Shown here piece after piece: positions 1 through 12,042 of a stretch of 64,000 nt of DNA. Source of the DNA: Aurantiochytrium sp. KH105. Taxonomy: Eukaryota > Sar > Bigyra > Thraustochytrida > Thraustochytriidae. Positions within the stretch are counted from its first letter, which is position 1. Each line of letters opens with the position of its first letter. The DNA lies in the NCBI GenBank assembly GCA_003116975.1, contig BGKB01000007.1, forward strand, positions 542,625 through 606,624. Direction: 5' to 3'. Under the pieces are notes generated by a model. That model ran no database searches. It was given only the letters and a program-made list of their open reading frames with translations, and was not told the origin of the DNA. The translations under genes were made by a program, and so were the position numbers.

Positions 1-816
1 GCATCAGGGCGTTCACGGCGTCGTGACTCTTTTCTGGGCCTCTTTCATTGGTGATTTGCGTCCCGAAGACTTTCCACGCTCTTCGCTTGCCTCCAAACAG
101 CACCGAAATGACGTGCTCAATCAAGGCTACAAGTTGCGTGGCCTCGCTTATTTGCGTGGCCTCGTACGCAGCGCAGAGTTTTTGCAAGACGAACTTCGCG
201 ACAGCTACATGAGCATTCTCACAATTTTTGTGCAAAAGCTTGTCACGGCCAACGTCGAGACGGTGCTCGGCACCGAAATGTTAGTCGATCTCTACACCAC
301 CAACTCCCGCGAAGCTCTCCGGGCACACGAGGAAAAATCAAATTATGCCGGCGCGAACTCCACGACCGGGGGTGTCTTGCCCCATCACGGTCAATCCATG
401 CTGGCGGGAGCACATGGACGCGGGCCTCATCACAACATGGGCGGCCCTGGTGGCGTTTCGTCAAAGTCACTCGTCTCCGACAAGGACGCGTCCCCAGACA
501 CCCTTGAGGATCTCTTGGGTCTCTTACGCGCACTTCGCGTGCTCGAGCCGGAGAACGGTGCAAGTCTTTGGCAGAGCCAAGATACCCTCAGAGAATTTCT
601 TTTTTCTGTCGAGCGTGTTGTGGACCAGGATAACGACCCGACGTCCCTGTACGTGTCCTATTTGGGATTCCTCGGTAGTCTTGCAAAATCAAGGCAAGAC
701 GTCGACTTTCTATTGCATCGTCGCTACAACAGATCCACCAGCATGTCCTCCCCGTTGCTTGACTTTGGCATGCTCTTTGACGTTTTGCGGCAATTTCTTA
801 GTGAGATGCAGGCTCA

Positions 817-847
<31 letters not shown>

Positions 848-3800
848 CCCTTTCCGGATGCTCTCGTCGCGCAGCAAGGCCACCAACACTACATGCACCA
901 GCAACAAGCTCATCAGGGCTACCCATACCAGCATGCCTCGCAGGCAGTTTCCCTCGTGCAGGAAATTATGCCGCTCGCGGATCAGCTTGTCCTTACATGC
1001 TGGCTGGAGGCCCTGTGCTCTTGCCTTGCCTTCGTGTCTCCGAGCGAGGTTTTCGGTGACACGCCAGTCGAGGAGTTCATTAGCATAGCAGTCGCCATGC
1101 TTCGGTGCCGCCTCGAACCGGCCCTCAAGGGCCAGCTCGTTCGCGCGCTCTCTCTTATGGCGGTTCAACTCCCAAAGGATCGCAACCTCTGGAGTCGACT
1201 CGAAGGGGACTCTCCCGGAGCCGCGGCGGACCAGTCGGTCGTTTCCCACACAATGAATGGGTTTGGAAGCTCTTCTATGTTGTCGCAGGGCGGCCAAGCC
1301 TTGCAGTCGGGTTACGGTGCCCCCGCGGGATTCTTTGATGGTGGGCCCACCATGATGGAAGCCATTCGGCTTGACCTCAACCACAGTGAGGCTGTCAACA
1401 ATGTGTATCCGCTCACGGCCAACTATCTGGAACTCATTTGGAAGCTTCTCCGTGATGTGCAGGATGATGATTATCGCTACCTGGAGGCTCGGACCAATGA
1501 AACTGCCCCCGAGGTAGCATCGTCAGCTAAAGGGCCTATGCAGACGTCCTTTAATGGGGGCAACAACGCCTTTTCTTCAAACGCGCAAGGCGCGCAGCCC
1601 TCTTCTCCTCCCAAGGTAGGTCTTCTTCCATACCTCGAGTATGTTCTATTCGAAGTTTTCCTCAAGCTCGATCACCGTAAATTTCGCGACTCTGGAGAGA
1701 AATGGCGTTTGGCAGCGGGCTGCTTGCGCATTTTCGTACAAATCCTCGAGGAATACAAGGTCGACAGCGAATCTGCGAGAAATGACTTTGCCGCCTCTCA
1801 GACATATAGCACTGGGTTTTGGGTTATGGCCAAGCTTCTCGAGGGGAGCGCTTTCTTTCGCCAGCTTGTCGACCTCTTGCAAGAGGCCGGGGGAGAAGAG
1901 GGCGTGCGCGCACGCCGCGAGAGCACTTCAACTGTAGACTTGCAACAGTATGCCAGCGCCATGGACTCGTACTTGCACGATGCGAGCGCTGCTAGCTTGC
2001 AGCAGCAGCAACAGCAAATGTCGCATCAGCAGGGCCCCTTCTTACTCCACCAACAATTGCAACAACAACAGACAGCTGCTGGGAGCCAGGGTAAAAAACC
2101 ATGGTTCGTCGTCTCTTCGCATCGGGCCAACGTTGATGTGCGCAACTCAAGTGTATCACAGGGCGATGCCTCTGGCGCACCCTTTGGCATGTCGCTTATG
2201 CGGCCGAGCGGCGCGAGCTCCACGTTGCCGACGTACGATGGTGGACGATTCGCCTCGTGGCTTTCCCAGCCGCACGCGGCCGGTTGGGCGTCCGCCCTAC
2301 GGTTTGCAGGGACGAAGCCCGTACGGTCGGGGGACCCGGACTCTCCGCTACTCCCATTTTACGAGCAGGTCGAGGGAAAATGGTATGGCTGGGACGATGG
2401 AGATCTTGGCGGACGTTGGCGCGAACACACGGTGCGCCTTGCACTGCGGCTGCTCAAGCAAGTGTCTGAGCGAGAAAGCTGGTTTTTTGAGGGTATCCAT
2501 GCTTCTGATGTTTCCCTCGAGAGCCGCCTCGAGCGTCTGCATCGACTCTTTACGCACCAAAAAGACCGTCTGCCCACGGTCGCTGCCTTTTGCGGCTATC
2601 CATACTCTGCGGAAATGCGTCTCAACGCGATCGAGCTCGTCTTTCGCCTCTCTGAGCAGTCACCGACGGGTTCGGTCGTCAAGACCTTGCGCAGACACGG
2701 TGAGCTGCTCGTGCGCAACTTAACGCTCTGCTTTACGGATCAGTTCAATGGACTCGACGATCCGGACCGTAAGGTGACCAATTTCAATCCGAATGCCGCG
2801 ACTCCAATCGATGACAGCCCTTTTCGCGTGAATGCGAACGCGAATGTGAACGCGAATGTCGATGTAATGGACCTCGACGTTGCAGCGAATGCCAAGATGC
2901 GCAAGCGCATTCTTCTTTTGCTCATCCAAGGCCTAACGCCCTCGCGCGGCAACGTCTCGGAGCTCGTGCTTGGCCTCGATGAGATTTCCACGCGCAATGC
3001 TCCTGTGGAGTCGATCGATCTGCGACCGGGACGACGATGCTGCCTAAATGCCGTGCTTGATGCGCTCGACGATCTCGACAACGAATTTCCTGCTGACACT
3101 AGCCAAGCCAGTCTCATGGAACTCATGTACCGACTAGTGCTGCTCCTTTGCCATCGACGACCAACCGAGATCGCTCTCTCTTACGGGCTCAATGCGCAGC
3201 GCGACAATTTTTGGCTCCGCCACTTCCAGCGTGTGGCCACGGAGGGACCGCGAAGCGATGACGCGCGAAATGTGCAATGCGTGGCGTGGGTGATGAACGG
3301 CGTGTACCTGGATTTGCGCATCGCCCGGGCGCAAATCTTGCCCGTTGTGTCTCTCAACAAGATCCTCCCGCACCTCTTTTCTGGAAGCCTCATTCGTGGT
3401 GAAATGGACGAGGCGGACGCGCGCATTCGCGAAGTCCTATTGGCGCTGAAGGGCGCGTTTTCTCCTGATGCTGCACTCTCGTCTCACCTTCCCGATCTGG
3501 TGCGCCAATTGCAGCAAGATGCGCAAGCCGCACAGTCTCTCTGGATTCCGTTCCAGGAATACTATGGACTGACTCTCCACAAGGTGAACGAGTCGATTGT
3601 CCGGAGCGCCGTCAAGAGCGAGCACGATGAGGCACTCTTATGGGCCGAAAGCAGGAACCGTGCGATTGACCTCTTGGCCGCTCGCGCAGAGGTTGTGGCA
3701 TCGTGGCGGGCCATCGTACAGCTCGCCTTTGTGGACTGCCGCGAGGACCTGATTCGCAGCTGCGCGCCCAAACGAGGTGATCAAGAGCTCCTTGTGCAGT

Positions 3801-5884
3801 TCACGCTGTCGCTTCTGGCCCAACTGCGTCGCTCTCCTGACGCCCACGTGGTCTTGGCGTACCCGCTGGCTTCGTTGGTGCCCACGCTTGTTGCGCAGAT
3901 GCGGCACGGCGACGAGAGTGCGCGAGATGACGCATCTGCGAATGAAATGGCGCTTGCGGCGGCGACGGGAAGCTACACGTCTGCCTTTTCACGGGGTCAG
4001 CAGCCGCGGGCCAAGATTGAAACCCAAGGCTTGGCGAGACTCTCACGAGAGGAACAGCGGACTCTTCTCGCGGGCATGCTCGAGGCCTTGCGTAGCCGCG
4101 CGCGCATGGGCGCAAGCGCGGACTCCGTCTCCCCCGAGCTGCGCGCCGCTCTGTACACCGGGATTTGTGTTCTCATCAATGGCATGCGGCGACACTACGC
4201 AACGAATTTGTCAAACCAGGTGAGCCAGTTGCCACTATCTATCACAGAACGCGAATTTCTTGCTGGCGCAAAAGAGTTTGGCAGCGATGAGCTCCAGGAA
4301 CTGCGAAAGCGCGCGAAGTCCGTGCTCGATACGCTTCACGGTGGTGAAAGGTCAACGATTCTGGAAATCGTCGTTCCGGACGCACTCGAGTCCGAATCTC
4401 CCATGGCGCGCGCAACGGGCTTGGCCACACTCAAGATTCTTCTCGAGTGCGATAGCGACGACGGCGACTGGTTGCGTCGTTTGCGGCGCGTTGGCGTCTT
4501 GCGCCAGCTGTTGTCAGCCATCGTAGACCGCGTCTGCGCGGACAGGTTGCTTGCAAACGCGCAGGTCGAAAAGATCTATGAGCTTTCCATGACCGCGCTT
4601 TGCACGGCAGCGCAATCTGTGCACGGCGCGCAGGCCATCGTCAAGAGCGACTTTCTTCAGCGTCTCGCAAGCGAACCTCTTGTCGTACTTTGCGACAAGC
4701 GCGCCCTCGATGCTTGGGCCGGCTCCATGGGGGATACGGAAATGCACATGGCAACAGATGCTGCTGGTGGATCTGGACTGGGCGGTCCTGGCGAGGCATC
4801 TTCCCCGTCCGGCGAGAACTTGCAGGAACGCCGCCACGATCTTGTTCTCCCCTTGTTGCGGCTCCTCTCGACGTTGTTCACGACGCTCCGGGAAAACAGG
4901 CAGCACGGTGGCAACGCAGACCTCGCGCAGCTGCAAAAAGACGTCTTGTTGTTCTTCCGTGTGCAGCGCCGGATGGTCAGTTCCAGCCTGGGCTTCCCAC
5001 CATCGTCCATCAATGACATCGAGGAGAGTTCGTTGCTTCTCGCTCTTTTGGCGCATGCTACACGTGATAATGCCCAAACCGTCATGCAAGAGCTCGGTGG
5101 GACGGCGGACGAGTTCGACACGCTCGTGTTCGACCTTATTCGCGAGGTATGTAATCCGCAGCCTCAGCGTGGCGAGTGGAAGGATGTCTTGGCACCGGCG
5201 CCGGGGCCCGAGTCTGCGCGTCACAAGGAAGTGGTTGCCGCGCCGCCGGATCTGTCACCAACAAAACCCGCGGCCAATGCTTCCCTCTTTCAGCTCGATG
5301 TATTTGCGCAACAGCGACGTCTCCTGCAAAATTCCATCATGTACACGCGGGCACGCCGGGATGCTGTGCAACTCAAGGAGAACCCGTCGATGGGGCGCAA
5401 CGACTCGCACGCGCACTCTCTCATCCTTTGTCTCGACTACGCGGCACACTGCCTTGCATGCTTGTCGCGAAACTCGCCAACGGTCTTTGAAGATGCGCTG
5501 TCAGAGCCCCGCAAGCCGCATCGCAACCTGGACGCTAACGCGGCCAGCATGATTGCCTCTTGGAGCCAGCATCCGCAGTACGCGCAATGGTCCTGCTCGA
5601 CGCTTCTCTTTGTTCTCGAAGGTGCGCTCGTGGTCTTGTATGCGCGTCTGAAACAAATTCGTCGCTGGAGCGTTTCGGAGAAAAGCTCCAAGCAGTCTAA
5701 TTTTGGCGCTCAGTCGCCGAACGCCGTGCGTGCCTGGCTGGCGCACGACAAGCTGCTGGCAAACCATTTCGAGCCTGCCCGGGACAAGTCGGCAATCGAG
5801 CAGCTCGAGGAGGTTGTGCAGTCCAATTCGTCAAGCAGCCAGTTTGTACACTTGATCCTGCGTCGCATGCGCGAGCTCGTATAA
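1..5884 (+). CDS. NUP205: NUP205/NUP192-like inner-ring nucleoporin, 5' truncated by window edge
   Basis: This is the C-terminal 1960 residues of a very large alpha-helical protein. The frame is open to the first base, with codons before the GTG at 23, so the true start lies upstream. The first residues (GVVTLFWASFIGDL) match the position where NUP205-family proteins carry a conserved aliphatic/Trp-Ala segment. Near nt 1630-1690 the stretch VFLKLDHRKFRDSGEKW matches a family-typical segment. In that family the protein is a structural scaffold of the inner ring of the nuclear pore complex. Oddities are Gln-rich insertions at about nt 811-848 and 1999-2070, and a short Asn/Val/Ala repeat at about 2830-2870; all look like disordered loops. 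It ends with TAA, and TAF2 lies tail-to-tail 215 bp away. NUP188 is the main alternative. No intron is needed. Confidence 0.82.
811..848 (+). repeat. CAG/CAA repeat in NUP205-like gene
   Basis: A mixed CAG/CAA run encodes about 12 consecutive Gln residues in a loop of the nucleoporin. A second, interrupted Gln tract lies near 1999-2070. Confidence 0.85.
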
Positions 5885-6099
5885 GTTGTGGCTGCGCAAG
5901 GGCTCGTCATGTGCTGTCTGCCGATGAAGAAAGGGGCACGAAAGAGGTATAAAAACACACAGAGGATTTCAGCTCTTCGGAATAGCAACGAAGAAACCCT
6001 CTTTATAAAAATGCATGGGGAATACTTTTACTTCAGAACTCGTACAGCAAGCAAACTTTTATCGATAGCCTTTTTTTTATGAGTCTCAAATCTCTACAT

Positions 6100-9000
6100 T
6101 CACGCTGTCGGTCCTACTCCACCCTTGAGATTGATTTTGATGGTTGTGCGCTTTGCACCAGGCTTGGCGCTACGCATCTTGGGCGGAGGCAGGCCTCCGA
6201 AGGAATTGAAACCAATTCCGGCAGGACGCTTGTTGTTTTTGCGCAAATGGCCGCGAATTTCAGGGCGCGCGCCTGACGAGAAATATTCAACATCGTCGCT
6301 CCAGCCATCGAGAAAATGGCCAAGATTGGAGACGGTGGTCATAGAGTGCTCGATAATGGGCGGCGTTTTGAGACGCCAGATCGCACGCCACAACTGCGCC
6401 CACGCGAGACGCATGCGACCGTCATACTCTGTTGACTCGTTGATGGTTGCCCATAGTGAGGCCACAATATCTGTGGTTGGCACACGAGCGCGCTGGTCAA
6501 TATCATCTGGCGCGTCAGATAGAGGGTAAAAGAGCCCCGAGGGCGAGTTGTGATCATCCAGCTCTGGATAGGTGCGCGTGATGGTATCTGCGTGCATCTC
6601 GAGCATGAATTTGACGACATTCCAGCGGAGCTGTGGACACGGGTCGATTGCCACAGAGTTAATGAGCCACTTGACAACTTGAAGCCATTCGATGCTGCAG
6701 TTCACGGCTGCCGAGGCCTTGAAGATGGTGGGTCGTCCTCGCTGGTTTATATAGGCAACCACAATGGCCTTGAAGGCCTCCTCGCGCACATTGGCCCCCC
6801 AGTCGTGCGCGGCAATTACGGCAGCCGTCTTGTTCTCTGGCCTCACGGGCGCGCGAAAAACCGCATAGGCAAAGTACGGCGTGCTGCCCTCCAGAATGCC
6901 CTCTGCCTCGAGCAGACTGAGCGCTCTCAAACAGCCGACGGTGACGACATGCTGCGCGCTCGGCTCGATGGCGTCATAGTGCATGTATCGGTGAATATGG
7001 TCGATGATGGCGTAATATTTGCCGAGAACTTGACGGATGGTGCGCTTGGAACCAATGCTCTCGGCGACCTTGTCGAGGCCCTTTTCCTCCTCATTGTAAG
7101 TTCCGGCAACGTAGTTTACCACGACCTCTGCGGCCGCGACCATGAGGTCCTGCAGGTAGTCGCCGTCGTCAAACTTGTTGATGGAGTTGTCGTTGTCGCG
7201 CAAAAGCACAAGAACGAGGTCGCAGACCTCGCCAGGGGGTTTCAAAGAGCGCGCACGCATTCGCGCGAGCGCACGAACTACGGCGCGCTTCATGGCGTAC
7301 TCGCCGGGCACACCAAAATCATTGGGCAGGAGCTTTCCAGTTTGTGGATGAAACATCATTTTGCGAATCGCCAAGAGGGCAAGATTGAGAGCAACCCAAG
7401 GATGCGACCCAGGCCGTTTTTCCAAGGGCATGCCCGCAAACTGAGCCTGATATGCTTTCTTCGGAGCGTGTTGTGATTGCCACTCGGCCAGGGCAAGCAT
7501 TGCCTCGGCGCGAACACGTGCGGGCCGCCGATAGTCCATGATGCAGGCAGCGATCGCGCACAGATTCCGCAAGTCAAAAGCGGACTCTGCTGGGGCAGCA
7601 CTGTCCCCCCCGGTGCCTGATCCGCCAGCACTAGTGCCGCCCGCTGTCCCGCTGCCGCCTCCAGACTGAGCCTGGCCGCCGGGGCGTGACACGAGATTAT
7701 CGGTGGCCGTTTTCGGCAAGCTCAGATCGCGGAGAGCCTGCACCTGCGCAAGCACATCCGTTTTGAGGTTGGTGTCGCTGAGAAGCTCGAGATTCATGAT
7801 CTCTGTCTGCCGCCAGATGATCTGCCGCGGCCAGATGTAATCCGGGTCAACGACGACATATTTGACGGGATTCTCGTTATGCCAGACCTGATCATCGCCC
7901 TCTGCGGCCATGAGGTAAAGGAGGTCCTTGGTGGGTAGCGCGGCTGGGTTCTCCCACTTACTGATACGCTCCTTTTCCGTGCGCGCCTTGCGGCCACCAC
8001 GTTGACGCTGTCGGGTGGTGTGCATTTGGATTGTTTCCTTTTGCGGATCCCGAGCAGTACCCTTTGTGATTCGCCTCTTGTACTGCCAGGTATCATCCTC
8101 TTCGACTACTCGAATATCGAGAGGGAATTTGACGGTCTGGAAGCGGTCATCGCCGCGCTGGGCAAACATAAAGTCGAGCTCATTCGTGGCAACCTTGTAC
8201 TCGACAGCTGCGCGCATCTCGATGAACGTGCAACGTTTCAGCCAGTATGCCGCGAAATTGTCTCGATCACCGGCGCGAAAATCTGCCGGCTTGAACGCCG
8301 AGATGCGACACATGGACAGCAAAAAATCGTACTCGGTGAGGCCGCTCCAGCCATGCTGCTCTTTACTGAGCTGTTTCTGCAGATCGTCACCAAGATCGAT
8401 GTCGCTAAACTCGCCGAGAGCGACTCGAGAGGGGCCCTGGTCGTCTGGCGCAGGGGGTTCGCCAGTGCGAAGCCAGGTCTTGAAGGCTTCGTCCTCGGCA
8501 AAAGTGCGGCGCAGGTAGTGGCAGAGGAGGCCTGCAAAAGGATCATCGCGACCCAAGTCATCTTCCTCGAGGCTATCCATGTTGGCGGCCTTGTCGAGCA
8601 TATGGACCGTTGTAGCAGCTCGCTGTGCAAGGAGGCAGTCCAGGTCAATGCCACGGGCTCCCCACAGACAGCTATTGACGGGATCTGAGACGGAGGAGGG
8701 GCGCTGCAAGGGGCGCTGCAAAACGTTGCCACTGGGTCCGTGCCACTGCAAGACTACCTCGTGACGGCGCTTGGCGCGCTTCATCCGACCAAAGGCTTGG
8801 GTAAGAAGCTCGCGAGGATCGGTGCTTCCCGTGAAAATCTGCTCTTCCCTGCTCATGGCGGTAGCTTGGCTCGTGGCTGGCGGCGCTGTCGACGCATTCT
8901 TGTTTTTCTTTTTCTTGTTCGCTTGCTTGACAGGCTTCGGTGGCTTGTACTCGGCTTGTTTCCATGTCGCATCGGCGTAGCGGTACGCCAAAAATCCCGC

Positions 9001-10332
9001 CAGGCCAGCAACGAGCCAAACGTCGCCCTCCTCCTTGGGCCCAACACGCCCACCAAAAAAGCTATAAGCTGCAGCCCGAGCCTGCTCAAAGTGCAAGTGC
9101 TTCTCAAACATGAGCCCAGCGCCTGCTGGTGAGTCTGCGCTCGGTGATCGGTCAGAACGCAAGAGGCCGCCCGATACAAAGCTCACGCATCCTGAAGGGG
9201 CCACGTCGACATGCGCGTCTTCCTGGTCGATGAAAACCTGCGAATACGTGGGGAAAGGGAACTTTTCCAGTCGCATATAGCGCATCATGTGGAAGATGGC
9301 GGCCTTGAGATGGGCCGTGGCCTTGCGCAGGGCCGTCTTTGGTGCTGCGTCGGGGAGGTGATACATCCGGATCCAATCCGCCTGCAGCGCGCGCCGTTCG
9401 ATGAAGGGTCCTACGCAGAGACCAATGTTGTACGGAGCAACGGGGTCCTCGTATTCGAACCGGACCGTTTGCTCCCCTCGGACCTCGTTTACGGTTGCCT
9501 CGTGCTGAAGGCCGCCTGAAATGATTGTCAGGCCGAGAGGTGCTGTCACTTCGAGCTCAAAGGGACACTTTGCACTCAGCGTATCAACACAGGGGAACCA
9601 GCAACGGGCCCCGCAGCCGGACCCCAATGTCTCGGCTGCACACAGCGACGAGTACGTGTAGACGTAAGAGAAGTACCTCTTGTCGTTGGTGCCGCGCGCG
9701 TACGACCACTTGTTGTTGGCATTGTGAGGCCCACATCCCACGAAACGCAATCCTGCCTGAGGCTTGTCGAGGTGATATTCGATGCGGATCGTCAACCTTT
9801 TCGCTGCCACTTGCGCGGCTGGGATCTCGATGGAAAGCTCGCCGTCTTTACTCGCAAGGAGATTCTCGGTGAGGAATGCATAAAAGGTCTTGAGATCGCG
9901 AACATTGTCTTCGACAACGACCTTTTTCATGTATTCGCTCAATTTCCATTGTGCAGGCTCTCCGTTCACGTAGACGTTTTCCACTGCGCACTGTCTGCAG
10001 TTCAAGAGGAGCTTTTTGCTCGTGTCCCAGTCGAGCACGCGGTTCATCTCAAAGGGCGATGACACGAGACCGTTGACGGTTGGCGCGGGCGCTGGCGCCG
10101 CGGGCGCTGGGGTAGCGTCTCCATTCGCCCCCGACGTGTCCACGGCCGCTGCGTCGCCGCCGGCCTTGGCCTTGGCCTTGGCTGCTGCCGCGGCGGCGGC
10201 AGCCTCGTTGGCCTTGGCCCTCTCGGCGTGGAAGCCATCCTTGCGCCGGCACACGACCAGCTCTGTGCAGCCTTCGACGCGCTCGCGCGCGAGGTCCAGC
10301 CGCACGGCCAGCCGCTGCCGCAGCACCTCCAT
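6100..10332 (-). CDS. TAF2: TFIID subunit TAF2 (M1-aminopeptidase-like)
   Basis: The product is 1410 residues. TAF2 is the large promoter-contacting TFIID subunit with an inactive M1-aminopeptidase fold. Visible features are an N-terminal beta segment (RQRLAVRLDLARERVEG), an Ala/Lys low-complexity insert at about nt 10150-10210, and the conserved CWFPCVDTLSAKCPFELEV near nt 9560-9620, the TAF2 counterpart of the aminopeptidase N-terminal domain. The segment where active M1 enzymes carry HExxH reads ARAAAYSFFGG, so catalysis is not expected. The C-terminal half is HEAT-like and ends in a basic tail. The first in-frame ATG is at 10332. The frame stays open to a non-ATG codon at 10443, so an extra upstream exon is possible. 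A Gly/Ser/Ala-rich stretch near 7590-7690 is probably a disordered linker. Confidence 0.88.
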   Translation of the reverse strand: MEVLRQRLAVRLDLARERVEGCTELVVCRRKDGFHAERAKANEAAAAAAAAKAKAKAGGDAAAVDTSGANGDATPAPAAPAPAPTVNGLVSSPFEMNRVLDWDTSKKLLLNCRQCAVENVYVNGEPAQWKLSEYMKKVVVEDNVRDLKTFYAFLTENLLASKDGELSIEIPAAQVAAKRLTIRIEYHLDKPQAGLRFVGCGPHNANNKWSYARGTNDKRYFSYVYTYSSLCAAETLGSGCGARCWFPCVDTLSAKCPFELEVTAPLGLTIISGGLQHEATVNEVRGEQTVRFEYEDPVAPYNIGLCVGPFIERRALQADWIRMYHLPDAAPKTALRKATAHLKAAIFHMMRYMRLEKFPFPTYSQVFIDQEDAHVDVAPSGCVSFVSGGLLRSDRSPSADSPAGAGLMFEKHLHFEQARAAAYSFFGGRVGPKEEGDVWLVAGLAGFLAYRYADATWKQAEYKPPKPVKQANKKKKNKNASTAPPATSQATAMSREEQIFTGSTDPRELLTQAFGRMKRAKRRHEVVLQWHGPSGNVLQRPLQRPSSVSDPVNSCLWGARGIDLDCLLAQRAATTVHMLDKAANMDSLEEDDLGRDDPFAGLLCHYLRRTFAEDEAFKTWLRTGEPPAPDDQGPSRVALGEFSDIDLGDDLQKQLSKEQHGWSGLTEYDFLLSMCRISAFKPADFRAGDRDNFAAYWLKRCTFIEMRAAVEYKVATNELDFMFAQRGDDRFQTVKFPLDIRVVEEDDTWQYKRRITKGTARDPQKETIQMHTTRQRQRGGRKARTEKERISKWENPAALPTKDLLYLMAAEGDDQVWHNENPVKYVVVDPDYIWPRQIIWRQTEIMNLELLSDTNLKTDVLAQVQALRDLSLPKTATDNLVSRPGGQAQSGGGSGTAGGTSAGGSGTGGDSAAPAESAFDLRNLCAIAACIMDYRRPARVRAEAMLALAEWQSQHAPKKAYQAQFAGMPLEKRPGSHPWVALNLALLAIRKMMFHPQTGKLLPNDFGVPGEYAMKRAVVRALARMRARSLKPPGEVCDLVLVLLRDNDNSINKFDDGDYLQDLMVAAAEVVVNYVAGTYNEEEKGLDKVAESIGSKRTIRQVLGKYYAIIDHIHRYMHYDAIEPSAQHVVTVGCLRALSLLEAEGILEGSTPYFAYAVFRAPVRPENKTAAVIAAHDWGANVREEAFKAIVVAYINQRGRPTIFKASAAVNCSIEWLQVVKWLINSVAIDPCPQLRWNVVKFMLEMHADTITRTYPELDDHNSPSGLFYPLSDAPDDIDQRARVPTTDIVASLWATINESTEYDGRMRLAWAQLWRAIWRLKTPPIIEHSMTTVSNLGHFLDGWSDDVEYFSSGARPEIRGHLRKNNKRPAGIGFNSFGGLPPPKMRSAKPGAKRTTIKINLKGGVGPTA

Positions 10333-10863
10333 CGCCGCGCGCTGCCGCCCCGCGCTCGGCCCGGCTGCCGCAGACGATGGATGGATGTTCAATCTCTGCC
10401 TTCGTTCAAGTTGGCTTGCTGTTTGTTTGTTTTGAAAATTCAAAAGTTTTCAAAAAATCCTGCGGCGGGCCCTTTGCGGCACTTGCCGCGGCCGTAACCC
10501 CGACTGTAGCCGGGGGCTATAGCTGACTTGCGCGGGCCCATTCTTCTGTGGCCCGGCGCTCCACGAACAGCCGCGGCCAAAAGACGAAGGACCCGGGCGC
10601 CGCAGAACGCGAACTCCGACGCGGGCGAGGTCGGGCGCGAGCGGGACTCGCGAGACGTCGACGCGGAAACCGGGCTGCAGGGCTACGCGCGGGGGCTAGG
10701 CCTGGCTGGGCTGGGCTGTGCTGTGCTGTGCTGTGCGGTGCTCGGCGCCAGAGACGGAGAATAGGCATCGATTGAAGGGCGAGCGACGCTCTCGACGACG
10801 CTCACCGACGGCGAGTGAGTGAGCGAGCTAGCTAGTTGGAGACGTCTTGCTTTCTTGCGGAAA
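10333..10863. promoter_or_regulatory. Divergent promoter region, TAF2 / FAD oxidoreductase
   Basis: The two genes diverge from this 531-bp GC-rich spacer. It holds several short GC hairpins around 10465-10525 (for example CCCCG...CGGGG) and a (GCTGT)n-like tract at about 10708-10735. I see no convincing TATA box or coding exon. Confidence 0.5.
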
Positions 10864-12042
10864 ATGTCCTCGGCGGGAAAATGCAAAGTGGCCATCGTGG
10901 GCGGCGGCATCGTTGGCGTGTCGACGGCGTACTTTCTCGCGAGTCGCGGATTGGGAGAAGGTGTGGTCCTCATTGAGTCGACGCGCATTGCTGCAGCTGC
11001 ATCTGGCAAGGCCGGAGGCTTTCTCGCTAGAGACTGGGGCACGCCCGGCTCGACGCAGGAACTCCACGAACGCGGCTTCGATCTTCACGAAGAACTTGCA
11101 AAGGTATTTGGACTTGCCTCGTACCGCAAACTCCCGACGCTCCAGGTCGACGTGAAAGCCCGGGCGTCCAAGGCGTCCAAGAAGCTCAAGGCGTCCGATG
11201 ACGCAAAAGATGAGGTGCTCCTTGATCCGGCGACGACAAAGTCGCGTATGATGGACTCTGACACGGCGCAAGTGACCCCACCTGAGCTCATTGACAACAT
11301 GTGGTCCAAGGCCCAACAGGCCGGTGTCGAGCTGATCAATGCCAAGGCGACGGGTCTCGAGCGTCTTGAAGGCGGTGGTTTTGCGATCAAGCTCGTAGAG
11401 AATGGGAAGAGCACGGCTGATCAAACAAGCAGCGAGCGCACTGTTGAAGCCGAAAAGGTGGTTCTCGCGATGGGTCCTTGGACCGTGGACGCTGAAGACT
11501 GGCTCGGAAAGTCGAAGCTCACGGTACCCATGGTTGGGATCGCCAGCAGTAGCATGGTGGTCCATGCAGGCGAAGGCACAAAGATTGCTGCAACGGCCTG
11601 CTTCTGTGGGGATGATGCCCAAGGATGCCATCTCGAAATGTACCCTCGTCCGGACAATTCAGTTTACGTGTGCGGCTTTGGTGGCAGCCCGCATCTTGAC
11701 AAGGCTACTTTGCAGCAGACAGGACCGGACGACGTCAAGCCGAATGAGGACCGTGTCCCGCTGGCGCAAAAATCGTTTGCGCATCTTACAACTGGCCTCA
11801 GTGAGGGCAACGAGCGCGTCGATCTGCAATGCTGTCTTCGCCCCTGTACAGATGACGCAACGCCAATGATTGGACCCGTTGAACCCGGCAAGTACGACCT
11901 GCTCATTGGCACTGGGCACAACTGCTGGGGTATTCTTTGGGGTCCCATCACAGGCAGCATCCTCGCTGACCTTGTGGAAAAACAGGCCACAGATGTTGAT
12001 CTTCGTCCCTTCAACCCGCTGCGCTTCACGCGTGCTGCCTGA
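10864..12042 (+). CDS. FAD-dependent DAO-family oxidoreductase, TDA3-like
   Basis: The product is 392 residues. The N-terminus has a classical Rossmann dinucleotide fingerprint, VAIVGGGIVGVSTAYFLAS, with the invariant Gly residues, followed by a FAD-binding ESTRIAAAASGKAGGFL segment. The C-terminus carries the second FAD-contact region, LLIGTGHNCWGILWGP. These mark the D-amino-acid/glycine-oxidase (DAO) fold and resemble the fungal TDA3 group and its relatives. The expected reaction is oxidation of a secondary or primary amine with O2, but the substrate cannot be read from sequence. The start is the first ATG (10864); the frame is open a further 15 codons to a GTG that is unlikely to be used. 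No signal peptide or intron is visible. Confidence 0.85.
   Translation: MSSAGKCKVAIVGGGIVGVSTAYFLASRGLGEGVVLIESTRIAAAASGKAGGFLARDWGTPGSTQELHERGFDLHEELAKVFGLASYRKLPTLQVDVKARASKASKKLKASDDAKDEVLLDPATTKSRMMDSDTAQVTPPELIDNMWSKAQQAGVELINAKATGLERLEGGGFAIKLVENGKSTADQTSSERTVEAEKVVLAMGPWTVDAEDWLGKSKLTVPMVGIASSSMVVHAGEGTKIAATACFCGDDAQGCHLEMYPRPDNSVYVCGFGGSPHLDKATLQQTGPDDVKPNEDRVPLAQKSFAHLTTGLSEGNERVDLQCCLRPCTDDATPMIGPVEPGKYDLLIGTGHNCWGILWGPITGSILADLVEKQATDVDLRPFNPLRFTRAA

Noticed and set aside
5946-5953. TATAAAA sequence after the nucleoporin stop
   Set aside because: It lies in a convergent 3' spacer with no gene starting downstream on that strand.
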